From NCBI GenBank assembly GCA_025061985.1, contig JANXAW010000005.1, positions 1-64,000 of the forward strand: a stretch of DNA of 64,000 bases. The letters are read 5' to 3'. How positions within the stretch are numbered: the first letter of the stretch is position 1; each line of letters begins with the position of its first letter. The translations under genes were made by a program, and so were the position numbers. The notes under the pieces are model-generated. The model was given only the letters and a program-made list of their open reading frames with translations. It had not been told where the DNA came from and ran no database searches. Source of the DNA: Fimbriimonadales bacterium. GTDB taxonomy: Bacteria > Armatimonadota > Fimbriimonadia > Fimbriimonadales > GBS-DC. Shown one piece after another: positions 24,901 to 32,702 of the stretch.

Positions 24901-25303
24901 AGCAACAACCACAGTACTCATAAAAGAGCTTTTCGGAAGGAGCTACGGGGGCGGAAGCGGTCCCATCAAGAACGAAGGTACAGATATTGCGGAATTCCTG
25001 ATTCCTAACCCCGCCGCCCTCACCGCCTCTCAGCGCGAACGCCTGCTCGCTGCCTTTGAGCAGCTGGCGGGGCGTGAGGTGAAGAGCATTTTTGAGGAGC
25101 TCGGCTTGCCCAAGCCCAACCGCGACTACAGCAACATCCGCCCTGAGGAGGTCTCGCTGGAGAAGGTGCTGCCCGACCGCCGCGCGTTGGACAGCGTGGT
25201 GTTTGAGGTGTTGGGGCTGAGCGAAGCCGAGCAGCTGGAGGTCTACCGTGCCGTGGTGGAGCTGGTGAAAAATCGCCTCGTGAAGGCGCAGAGCGTGGGG
25301 TAG
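21938..25303 (+). CDS. Type IIG-like restriction/DNA-methyltransferase (Eco57I/PglX-like class)
   Basis: The 1121-residue protein has an amino-methyltransferase core: motif I VCDPACGSGAYLLG near residue 430, motif IV NPPYVRQ near residue 615, and GSYYTPRPVVAFMC just before motif I. A C-terminal half with GDIAEVRRGFTTGANEFFYLEP is typical of target recognition. This is the layout of single-chain type IIG/IIL enzymes and BREX PglX. An N-terminal PD-(D/E)XK nuclease was not identified by eye, so it could be methylase only. No companion restriction or BREX gene is adjacent. The start is uncertain: TTG 21938 is the longest and no clear SD exists. Base composition looks richer in GC than its neighbours, which would fit transfer. 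Confidence 0.82.
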   Translation: MRAVNPAGATSGDAKLFLAVLESTLRTELRRYDTPHALAFWGALGYQTLRQPLPAAEFEELPAGAREPLREAFLLYNDNALRIYHLHLHNSQRGKLRRLLEALQRRYPQYECLFTARAADSPNLLFIHPCPVLKDDARLTLAIRTLEVQPDNPTRTDLETLLALQTTPTEDPSARIERIREAFSVEKVTEKFYQDFRRLFEEAEALITGVPAGEPKRLFTLKLFNRLLFVRFLERKGWLRFDKRRDYLRALWEDYRANRADDDTFYNACLKPLFFGALNNPQQRNLMGINQGGLLRSLVGEVPYLNGGLFEQRDDDITAHVPDAALQPVLEGLLYRYNFTITESTPLEIEVAVDPEMLGKVFEELVTGRHETGSYYTPRPVVAFMCREALKGYLQTATKETPEAVAAFVDQRDASQLRDPEAVLDALRRVRVCDPACGSGAYLLGMLHELLELRATLFEQKHLDPRTLYERKLEIIQRNLYGVDTDAFAVEIARLRLWLSLVVDDTRNPLDDPNVDVSLPNLDFKIEQGDSLLAPDPQGGQQPDMFRQQQIEEYERLKADYMRAHSDEHKRLLREQIETLRAEIRQWAHPHGDVEGFDWRVEFAEVFKEGGFDIIVANPPYVRQELIDSKVKEKLLKQYAEAAVGRSDLYVYFYARALQLLKPGGMHVFVCSNSWLDVGFGGKLQEYLLKRAHIQAIYDSALERQFASADVNTIISVLQKDGHAPGQDARITRFVRLNAPFEQAVADPQYQRVITRTAAELWQAGLNEQGVYEGDKWGGKYLRAPDIYFTILEKGKGKLVRLGDIAEVRRGFTTGANEFFYLEPVDCRVADVVAGKVGATVRVKNGAGWQGEIETDWLRPVIKSPRELKTLRVRPEDLRYLVFMPPDAIRKKLSLLAVSGELKKRYPKAWAYIQWGEKQGYHKRSTCASRQRWWDLGESRSGLIAWAMIHALRHNVHHNPVRSELDHNFFEVVLSNQNLAEVLAAVCGATTTVLIKELFGRSYGGGSGPIKNEGTDIAEFLIPNPAALTASQRERLLAAFEQLAGREVKSIFEELGLPKPNRDYSNIRPEEVSLEKVLPDRRALDSVVFEVLGLSEAEQLEVYRAVVELVKNRLVKAQSVG

Positions 25304-25371
25304 AGATCCGCGTAGCCCGCTGCCAGAGGCTGTAATACCATTCGGGATTTCGGGTAAGACGGCTAAAGCCG

Positions 25372-25443
25372 TTCCCGTGCAAACGAAGCCAACCTGCGTC
25401 GGCTTTTTATAGCTCGCGAAGACGGGCTTCGTTCGCACGGGAA
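25372..25443. repeat. Long inverted repeat downstream of the type IIG gene
   Basis: Arms of 19 nt (25372-25390 and 25425-25443) match with one mismatch around a 34-nt loop. A smaller hairpin (GACGGCTAAAGCCGT) abuts the left arm. It could be a terminator, a REP-like element or a mobile-element remnant. The rest of 25304-25505 has no gene that I can see. Confidence 0.55.
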
Positions 25444-25505
25444 TCGTGCCGCGCGGGCAGAGAGCCACGCTTTCGCACCCTCGCCTGACAGAACCCGAAT
25501 CTCGC

Positions 25506-25838
25506 TTAGTTGGGTAAAACCCTGCCACGATGCACACCGTAGGTGTTGTGCGAGGCAAATACATAGAAGCGGTGGCGCAGCCCAATCAGACCCGCCAGCT
25601 CCACGCCCAGCGCTACCATGCTGGCAGGCTCAGGCACAATAAAGGTGACACACCACTCCTCAAGATAGCCCGCCTCGAAAGGCGCGAGGTCTCCAATGAT
25701 CAGATTCCAAGTGCCCTGTGTATTTAGCCCAACGAAGCTGCTGCAGTAGGTTAAGAGATTGAGATTCTGTGCACTGACAACAGCCATTAGCGCGATAGAC
25801 GCGATACCACTTGCCCAAAAGAGTTTCCACTTTTGCAT
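25506..25838 (-). CDS. Short PEP-CTERM protein, probably truncated
   Basis: The 110-residue product starts at ATG 25838 after a GAGAGGTGAGACG SD. It has a signal peptide (WASGIASIALMAVVSAQ), only about 45 residues of mature sequence, and a PEP-CTERM sorting signal (VPEPASMVALGVELAGLIGLRHRF). The middle piece (GTWNLIIGDLAPFEAGYLEEW) looks like the end of a proprotein-convertase P-domain, so most of the domain is missing. The Arg-rich end is followed by 19 extra residues, which is unusual for this signal. Internal deletion plus stop-codon drift is likely. Exosortase would process an intact version. Confidence 0.6.
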   Translation of the reverse strand: MQKWKLFWASGIASIALMAVVSAQNLNLLTYCSSFVGLNTQGTWNLIIGDLAPFEAGYLEEWCVTFIVPEPASMVALGVELAGLIGLRHRFYVFASHNTYGVHRGRVLPN

Positions 25839-26005
25839 CGTCTCACCTCTCCCTAAGAAGTCTTGGGAAGCATTCTCCCGCTTGCTTCTTCTGCCGCGGC
25901 ACACTCCACAATTGCCCGGAAGCGGACAACGCAGTGACTGCAAAAACACCTGTTTCCGCATCAGCAGGACTTCGTGTGCGGTTTGGCGAACCATGCACCT
26001 CTGAC

Positions 26006-29000
26006 ATGCGCGTTCAGGCTCTCACTCTGGCAGGTCTACTCTGCTGCGTCGGTTTTGCGCAATCGGTAATCAAGTTTGCCCGCTTCCCCGCGCCCTCGCC
26101 TGATGGCACTAAGGTCGCCTTCTCGTGGCAGGGTGACCTTTGGATTGCGCCCGTCACGGGAGGCGTGGCGCAACGGCTGACGGTACACCCTGGCTACGAC
26201 TTCGCCCCCGTCTGGTCGCCCGACGGCAAGAAAATCGCCTTCACTTCTGATAGGCACGGCAACGACGATGTGTTTGTGTTGTATTTAGATACGGGCGAGG
26301 TCAAGCGTCTCACCTACTTTTCGGGGCGCGATCGCGCGTGGGGCTGGACGCCCGACAGCAAAGCCGTGCTGTTTGAATCGCGTCGCGATGCCGAACCCTA
26401 CGGCGCAGACTTCAGTGCGTATGTCGCCCCGCTGGAGGGGGGCACGGCATACCGCCTGCACAAAGCCAGTGGCGCGCCCTTCGCGCTTTCGCCCGACGGC
26501 AAACGCCTTGTGTTTGTGCGCAACGACAGCGCGTGGTGGCGCAAGGGCTACAGAGGCAGCGCGCAGGGCGACCTATGGCTGGTTGACCTCACCACCCAAC
26601 GCTACACCCGCCTCACGAACACCGATACGCCCGACACCTTCCCGATGTGGGGCGCGGACGGGCGCACGCTCTACTTCGTCTCCGAGCGCGACGGCACGGC
26701 TAACCTCTACGCGATGGATGTGCAAACCCGTCGCGTGCGCCCGCTCACGCGCTTCAAAGACGATGGCGTGCGCTTCCCCCAAATTAGCGCGAACGGCAAG
26801 GTGATCACCTTTGAGCAGGGGATGGAGGTGTACCGCCTTGACCTTGCAACGGGGGCGATGAGCGTGATTACCCTGCAAGTGCCTGCGCAAGACCGTCGGA
26901 TGCCCGAAATGGTGCGCCGCACCTTTAGTGCGAATGTAGACGACTACGCAATCGCCCCCGACGCGAAGGAGTTCGTGTATGTCGTGCGGGGCGAGTTGTT
27001 TGCCGCGCGCTTTCCCGACGGAGGTCCCTCGCGCAACTTGACTGAAACAGTAGAACCCGAAGGCAGCCCGCAACTTTCGCCCGACGGCAAGGCAGTTTAC
27101 TTTGAGGCGGAGCGAAACGGCGTCAGCCACATCTACAAGCTCACCTCTGATGACCCCGATGAGCCGCGCTTGCGCCGCGCGCGCAAGCACAAAGTGGAGC
27201 AGCTCACCCACAGCCCGCAAGGCGAGAGCAAGCCGCGCCTTTCGCCCGATGGCAAGCTGCTGGCGTTCCAGCGCGGGCAGGGCGAACTGGTGGTGATGCA
27301 CCTTGAGACCAAGCAAGAGCGCGTGCTGACCTCCTCATGGAACTTAGGCAACATCGCGTGGTCGCCCGACAGCCGCTGGATTGCTTTTGACCGCTACGAC
27401 GAGAACTACAACAGCGATGTGTTCATTGTGCGCGTGCCCGAGTTCGAAACGCCCAAGCAGGAGGAGAAGCCCGCCACGCCTGCGCCGTCGTCGGACACAT
27501 CCGCGCCGCCGCACGACACAGTCGCGTCGAGTCGCGGCGCATATGCGTCGAGAGACGGCGCAGATGGGGCGAGCGAGGGCGTGGAGGGATTGGAGCACCC
27601 GATGCGTGGCGTCCGCGTCTCGCGGACGAAAACCGTCGGCGAGGACGCCGACACTCCCGTAGCGTCCGCGTCTCGCGGACGAACCGTCGGCGAGGACGCC
27701 GACGCTACGAATACCCTCGTCGGCGAGGATGCCAACGCTACGAGTGGCGCCAGTCCTCCAAACCAAAACCCGCCCGATGCTCAGCCCCAACTCTACAACC
27801 TCTCTCGCCACCCGCGCAACGACTTTGCCCCTAGCTGGTCTGCCGATGGGCGCGCGCTTGTGTTCCTGTCGGAGCGCGAGACCGACACCCTCAACATCTG
27901 CCATGTGTGGCTGCGCCGCGAGGATTTCGAGCGCACCCGCGCCGACCGCGAAGACGAAGAAGACGACAAATACGACGCCCCCAAAAAGCAAGAGAAGCAA
28001 GACAAAAAAGAACCCCTGCGCGTGGAGATTGATCTTGAAGACATCCACCTGCGCGTGCGATTGGTGACGCGCTACGCCGCAGGCGTGCAGGAAGCCGTCG
28101 TCGCACCCGACGGCGAACAAATCGCCTTCCGCAGCGCGTATCAGGGGCAAAGCGACCTGTATGTCATCAAATGGGACGGCAGCGACGAACGACGCCTCAC
28201 CACAGGCGGACTGTCGCCCGAAAACTTGCAGTGGAGCAAGGACGGCAAAACCATCTACTTCCTCAGCCGCGGCAGGCTGCAGCGGATTGCAGCCTCAGGC
28301 GGTAACCCCCAAACCACCCGCACCGACGCAGAGATCACCATCTACCCCGCCAAGGAGCGCGAATACTTGTTTGAGGCAGCGTGGCGCACGCTGAACGAGA
28401 CCTTCTACGACCCCAACTTTCACGGCGTGAACTGGGCGGCGATGCGCGAGAAGTATCGCCCCTTCCTGCCGTATGCCCAAACTGATCGGGACTTCACGGC
28501 AGTGGTGATGATGATGCTGGGCGAGCTGCGCTCGTCGCATGTGAGCTTTTCGCTGGCGCGCTCCGAAAGCGCAGACTCGCCTTCCAACACGGGCATGCTG
28601 GGTGTGGTGTTTAGCGATGTGCGCGACGGCGACGGGCTGCTGATTGAGCGCGTGCTGCCCAACACGCCCGCCTCACGCAAGGATGTGAACCTGCAGCCAG
28701 GGGAACGCATCCTGGCGATCGATGGCAAGCCCCTCACGCGCACAACGGATGTGTACCAGCTGCTGGACAACACCGTCGGCAAGCGGATCGAGCTGACCGT
28801 GCGGAGTAAAGACGGCACGGAGCGGCGCGTGTACCTGCGCCCGATCTCCATTGCCGAGTTCAACAACGCCGTCTATCGCGACTGGGTAGAGCGCAACCGT
28901 CGGTTTGTAGAGGAGCGCGCAGGTGGGCGCGTGGGCTATGTGCACATTCAAGCGATGGGCGAAGCGAGCCTGCGTGAGTTCGAGCGCGACCTCTACGCCG

Positions 29001-29488
29001 TCGCCTACGGCAAGGAAGCGCTGATTATCGATGTGCGCTATAACAGCGGCGGGCGCATAGCAGACTACCTACTGACGATGCTCCATCCCGTGCGCCATGC
29101 CTACACCGTAGGGCGCAACGGCGAGCGCGGCTACCCCCAAGACAGGCTGCCGCTGATCGGCTGGCATTTGCCGATTGTGGTGCTGTGCAACGAGGGTAGC
29201 TTCAGCAACGCCGAGATTTTCGCGCACGCCATCAAAACGCTCAAGCGCGGACCACTGGTGGGCATGCCCACCGCAGGCGGCGTGATCAGCACGGGGCAAC
29301 GCAGGCTGATGGACGGCAGCACCGTCTCCACCCCAGGGCGCGGCTGGTTCACGATTGACAAGGGCATCAACTTGGAAGGCAACGGCGCCGTGCCCGACTA
29401 CCTTGTAGACTACACGCCTGAAGACGAGGCAACGGGTAAAGACCCGCAGCTGGAGAAGGCAATAGAGGTCGTGCGCCGAGGGCGGTAG
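26006..29488 (+). CDS. Tricorn-type protease (beta-propeller, PDZ and S41 peptidase)
   Basis: The 1160-residue protein has a signal peptide (LTLAGLLCCVGFAQS), two WD40/TolB-like propeller regions rich in SPDGK repeats (about residues 25-490 and 595-770), a PDZ domain (RVLPNTPASRKDVNLQPGERILAIDGKPL) and the S41-type catalytic part (EALIIDVRYNSGGRIADYLL, then CNEGSFSNAEIF with the likely nucleophile Ser). Tricorn proteases degrade oligopeptides; this one appears exported. A linker at about residues 490-590 is acidic and repetitive and contains in-frame REP-like palindromes. ATG 26006 is chosen because it starts the signal peptide; the track start 25811 overlaps the divergent PEP-CTERM gene. Confidence 0.88.
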   Translation: MRVQALTLAGLLCCVGFAQSVIKFARFPAPSPDGTKVAFSWQGDLWIAPVTGGVAQRLTVHPGYDFAPVWSPDGKKIAFTSDRHGNDDVFVLYLDTGEVKRLTYFSGRDRAWGWTPDSKAVLFESRRDAEPYGADFSAYVAPLEGGTAYRLHKASGAPFALSPDGKRLVFVRNDSAWWRKGYRGSAQGDLWLVDLTTQRYTRLTNTDTPDTFPMWGADGRTLYFVSERDGTANLYAMDVQTRRVRPLTRFKDDGVRFPQISANGKVITFEQGMEVYRLDLATGAMSVITLQVPAQDRRMPEMVRRTFSANVDDYAIAPDAKEFVYVVRGELFAARFPDGGPSRNLTETVEPEGSPQLSPDGKAVYFEAERNGVSHIYKLTSDDPDEPRLRRARKHKVEQLTHSPQGESKPRLSPDGKLLAFQRGQGELVVMHLETKQERVLTSSWNLGNIAWSPDSRWIAFDRYDENYNSDVFIVRVPEFETPKQEEKPATPAPSSDTSAPPHDTVASSRGAYASRDGADGASEGVEGLEHPMRGVRVSRTKTVGEDADTPVASASRGRTVGEDADATNTLVGEDANATSGASPPNQNPPDAQPQLYNLSRHPRNDFAPSWSADGRALVFLSERETDTLNICHVWLRREDFERTRADREDEEDDKYDAPKKQEKQDKKEPLRVEIDLEDIHLRVRLVTRYAAGVQEAVVAPDGEQIAFRSAYQGQSDLYVIKWDGSDERRLTTGGLSPENLQWSKDGKTIYFLSRGRLQRIAASGGNPQTTRTDAEITIYPAKEREYLFEAAWRTLNETFYDPNFHGVNWAAMREKYRPFLPYAQTDRDFTAVVMMMLGELRSSHVSFSLARSESADSPSNTGMLGVVFSDVRDGDGLLIERVLPNTPASRKDVNLQPGERILAIDGKPLTRTTDVYQLLDNTVGKRIELTVRSKDGTERRVYLRPISIAEFNNAVYRDWVERNRRFVEERAGGRVGYVHIQAMGEASLREFERDLYAVAYGKEALIIDVRYNSGGRIADYLLTMLHPVRHAYTVGRNGERGYPQDRLPLIGWHLPIVVLCNEGSFSNAEIFAHAIKTLKRGPLVGMPTAGGVISTGQRRLMDGSTVSTPGRGWFTIDKGINLEGNGAVPDYLVDYTPEDEATGKDPQLEKAIEVVRRGR
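27608..27741 (+). repeat. REP-like palindromic units inserted in frame in the tricorn gene
   Basis: Two copies (27608-27656 and 27659-27708) and a degenerate half copy (27718-27741) of a unit made of two hairpins: GTCCGCG-TCT-CGCGGAC and GTCGGCG-AGGA-CGCCGAC. The second copy is bounded by GTAGCGTC and GACGCTAC, an outer inverted repeat. The unit reads through in frame as VGEDADA-type peptide. This is the architecture of small palindromic interspersed repeats. Confidence 0.75.
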
Positions 29489-29581
29489 CAAGCGTGGCGT
29501 GGGCATGCCTTGTTAGCGTAGGCTCAAGCAAGGCGTAGTGCAAGCGGGGCTGCTTGTGCCACCGCCCTCCAACCCGCTGCC

Positions 29582-32500
29582 CTACCGGTAATCTCCCATC
29601 AACACAAATCCTGACCAGTAGTAGGGATCCGCATACAACGTGCTGCGGCGCAGCGCCAGCTGCGCTCGCCTGAGTGCCTCATCCTTTGCCACTCCACGCA
29701 GATACCACTTGTAGAAGCTATGCACCAACTCCGCTGTTGCCTTATCGCTCACTTCCCACAAACTCATTCCAACGCTTCGCGCGCCCGCCCCCAAGAACGC
29801 GCGACCCAAACTGTACATCCCCTCATGCAATCGCAACGCTCCTACCCCCGTCTCACACGCCGACAGCATCACCACATCCGCATTCAACCGCCACCTAAAC
29901 AACACCTCCTCTGCCGTGAGCATTCCCCTTGGCGCGCCTGCAGGCGCCAACAACAACGCCGAACCAAGCGGGTCGGTATTGTCTGCGCGCGCGTGACATG
30001 CAAAATGCACCACCCGCGCGTTTTTCGCTAACCGCTGCACCACCTGCGGCGTCGCCTGAGCGTTCTCCACCACCCCCGCCTGCCTACCAAACAGCCTCCG
30101 CAACAGTTGCACCTCCACTCGCACCGCTGGCAGGTCTGTCAATAGCGTGCTCGCTCCCGAACGACGCAGCAAGGTGGCCACTGGGGAACGCGCCTGCGCC
30201 GACTCTATCGGCGCGCCCCCTGTGTACCGCCACACCGCTGCTATCACCACCCCCTGCGTCGCAGGTCGCACCCGACGCACCTGACGATACACCCCCACTG
30301 AGGGCGTAAGATGCAGCGTCGCCCGCTCTACCCAATACACCGGCTGACCACCTCGCCTCTCTACGATCAATGCCGCCCAGGGCAATTGGCTCAGCACCCC
30401 GTCTGGACACAACAGCACTCGCCGCGCCCCCTTGAGCATTCCTTGCACGGGCGCTACCAGCTGCGCGTACAGCTGCTGGCTTAGGCGCTGCCAACTCTCG
30501 CGCTCAGGCGCACTGCGAAACGCAGGCATCTTGCCCAAAATCCGCCGTAACTCCCGCACCTGCTGCTCCAACTGTTTGCTGTCTACCTCGCGCACCACGC
30601 CTTGCACTCGCGTGGGCGAGACCGCCACAATCAGCAGGTAGTTCTCCATTAGCGCGTAATACAACAACACCGTGCCTGCATCGAGGCTCTGCTGGATTTG
30701 CTGAATGCTTAGTGGCGTCGGCAGATACTGACGCGCAAACGCAGGAAACTCCCGACGGATACGCTCGTCCAACGCGCGTTGTTGCTGCTCCAAGGCGCGT
30801 AGCCTCCGCTGCAGTTGGGCAAGCTGCTCAGGGTTGTTGAGATCTGCCCGCTGCAGTTGACGATAGGCGCGCTGGCGCTGCGCGCTGAGCTGCTGGTGCT
30901 GCTGCAAGAGTTGACGCAGGGGCGCAGGCAGGTTTGGGCTGAGCGCCAGCTGGCGCTGGTGAAGGGTTTCGGCGAGACTACGGGCACGGCTGCGCTCGAA
31001 GGCTTCGGCGGCTTTGGCGGGCTGGTTGAGTTGCAAGTAGGCAAGGGCAAGCAAGAGGTAGGGCTGGAAACGCTGTTCCGCCAGTAGGGCGCGGGTTTCA
31101 GGGTCAGCAAGGGTTTGGCGGTGGGCCTCCACAAGGGCAACAGCGCGCTGCAAAAGTTGCAGAGCGGCTTGGGGCTGGCGCTGAATGAGTTTCAGCTGCG
31201 CAAGGTTGCTGAGCGTGCCCGCCACAGTTAGCGAGTTGGGAGCAAGGCGTTCTTGAATCGCCAACGCCCGCTCAAAGGAGCGCTGCGCCAACACCACATC
31301 GCCTCGATGACGAGCCACACTCCCTAAGTTGTTGAGCGTACCCGCCACTTCCAGCGAGTTGGGAGCAAGACGCTCATAAAGCGCCAACGCCTGCTCAAAG
31401 TAGCGCTGCGCCAACGCCAAATCGCCCCCATCACGAGCTGCAAGCCCCAGACAAACATGCGTGCTTGCCATAGTTAGTGAGTTGGGAGCGAGGCGTTCTT
31501 GAATCGCCAACGCCCGCCCATAGTACTGCTGCGCCGACACCAAATCGCCGTAGTTCAGGGCTACATTCCCCAAGTTGTTGAGCGTACCCGCCACTTCCAG
31601 CGAGTTGGGAGCAAGACGCTCATAAAGCGCCAACGCCTGCTCAAAGTAACGCCACGCCAATAGCAAATCACCGCGATAGAAAGCCACGCCCCCTAAGTTG
31701 TTGAGCGTACTTGCCACAGTTAGCGAGTTGGGAACAAGGCGTACCTTGATCGCCAACGCCTGCTCAAAGTACCGCTGCGCTAAGTTCAAATCCCCCCACC
31801 TATGAGCTACAACCCCCAAGTTGTTGAGCGTGTTTGCCACCTCCAGTGAGTTGGGGGCGAGGTGTTTGTGAAGTGCTAATGCCTGCTCGAAGTAGCGCCG
31901 CGCCAACGCCACATTACCCTGATCGCCAGCCACAATCCCCAAGTTGTTGAGCGTGTCTGCCGTTTCTGGTGAGCCGGGAGTAAGGCGCTCAAAAATCACC
32001 AGCGCTTGCTCCCAACACTGCTGGGCAAATCCCAACACGCGCGCGTTATACCAATCCGCGCCCGCATTACCCAATATCCGCGCCAGTGTCAACGGTCTTC
32101 TTTGCTCAGCCCTTGCGAGTTCCAACGCTTGCTCCACCAACCGACGCGATCCTGCCTCATTTGCGCGCCACACGCAGAACGCTTGACCCAGCATCGCCTC
32201 CACCACAAGCGCCCCATCTCCTATCTCGCGCCACAGCTGCTCGGCGCGCTCCCATGCAAGGAGCGCCTCCTGCAACCTGTTCAGCTCCTGCAACGCCCGC
32301 GCCCGAAACCGCTGCGCATACGCCTGCCCAACCGCGTCGCCCTTTTCGGTTGCCCGCTGCAGCAAGGCGCTGGCTTGTTGCAGAGCCTCTTCATACTTGC
32401 GCTTGTGGAGTCGAGTGCGAATTACCTCCACCAACGGCTTGAGGTCAGGGTGCGGTTCAGGCGCAGGGGCATCCTGGTGCGGGGGTTGTTGCTGCCCCGC

Positions 32501-32614
32501 GGGGTCGGGCGGAACTGTAGGCGCTTGCGCCTCGCAAGGCGAGCCCAGCCCCACCAGCAGCACACAGCTCAGGCACAAAATAGCCCTCCCTACAACGCAT
32601 CGGCTTAGCCTCAT
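29582..32614 (-). CDS. CHAT-domain protease-like protein with tandem TPRs
   Basis: The 1010-residue protein has a signal peptide (ILCLSCVLLVGLGSPCEAQA), a Pro-rich linker, TPR repeats including seven near-identical 41-residue units (NSLEVA-TLNNLG...YFEQALALYERLAP), a helical Gln-rich coiled segment (QLQRRLRALEQQQRALDERI), and a C-terminal caspase-like CHAT domain. The catalytic dyad His lies in VVHFACHA and the Cys in MLSACETG. CHAT peptidases cleave specific partners after TPR-mediated recognition. It is divergent from an ECF sigma factor, with an anti-sigma gene beyond, so the anti-sigma or its regulators are possible substrates. That link is inference. Confidence 0.9.
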   Translation of the reverse strand: MRLSRCVVGRAILCLSCVLLVGLGSPCEAQAPTVPPDPAGQQQPPHQDAPAPEPHPDLKPLVEVIRTRLHKRKYEEALQQASALLQRATEKGDAVGQAYAQRFRARALQELNRLQEALLAWERAEQLWREIGDGALVVEAMLGQAFCVWRANEAGSRRLVEQALELARAEQRRPLTLARILGNAGADWYNARVLGFAQQCWEQALVIFERLTPGSPETADTLNNLGIVAGDQGNVALARRYFEQALALHKHLAPNSLEVANTLNNLGVVAHRWGDLNLAQRYFEQALAIKVRLVPNSLTVASTLNNLGGVAFYRGDLLLAWRYFEQALALYERLAPNSLEVAGTLNNLGNVALNYGDLVSAQQYYGRALAIQERLAPNSLTMASTHVCLGLAARDGGDLALAQRYFEQALALYERLAPNSLEVAGTLNNLGSVARHRGDVVLAQRSFERALAIQERLAPNSLTVAGTLSNLAQLKLIQRQPQAALQLLQRAVALVEAHRQTLADPETRALLAEQRFQPYLLLALAYLQLNQPAKAAEAFERSRARSLAETLHQRQLALSPNLPAPLRQLLQQHQQLSAQRQRAYRQLQRADLNNPEQLAQLQRRLRALEQQQRALDERIRREFPAFARQYLPTPLSIQQIQQSLDAGTVLLYYALMENYLLIVAVSPTRVQGVVREVDSKQLEQQVRELRRILGKMPAFRSAPERESWQRLSQQLYAQLVAPVQGMLKGARRVLLCPDGVLSQLPWAALIVERRGGQPVYWVERATLHLTPSVGVYRQVRRVRPATQGVVIAAVWRYTGGAPIESAQARSPVATLLRRSGASTLLTDLPAVRVEVQLLRRLFGRQAGVVENAQATPQVVQRLAKNARVVHFACHARADNTDPLGSALLLAPAGAPRGMLTAEEVLFRWRLNADVVMLSACETGVGALRLHEGMYSLGRAFLGAGARSVGMSLWEVSDKATAELVHSFYKWYLRGVAKDEALRRAQLALRRSTLYADPYYWSGFVLMGDYR
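31200..31990 (-). repeat. Seven tandem 123-nt TPR-coding repeats
   Basis: The GAGTTGGG-type marker recurs at 31233, 31356, 31479, 31602, 31725, 31848 and (as GAGCCGGG) 31971, always exactly 123 nt apart, each unit encoding a 41-residue TPR motif. Confidence 0.85.
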
Positions 32615-32689
32615 TCGTCAGCCACCCATCCCGAGGCCACACGCGCCCAATGATTTGCTGCTCGAAAAGATTCGCCAAATCCAGCAAGG

Positions 32690-32695
32690 TATCCT
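32690..32695 (+). promoter_or_regulatory. -10 element of the ECF sigma gene
   Basis: GGTATCCT ends 7 nt before GTG 32703. No SD lies between them, matching the leaderless arrangement seen elsewhere in the window. Confidence 0.4.
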
Positions 32696-32702
32696 ACTTT
32701 CT

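Noticed and set aside
26573-27316. 247-residue minus-strand ORF in the tricorn gene
   Set aside because: Antisense shadow. The sense strand carries clear propeller repeats.
31200-31990. CRISPR-like regularly spaced repeat
   Set aside because: The 123-nt periodicity is coding and encodes TPR units. Repeat and spacer cannot be distinguished and no cas gene is present.
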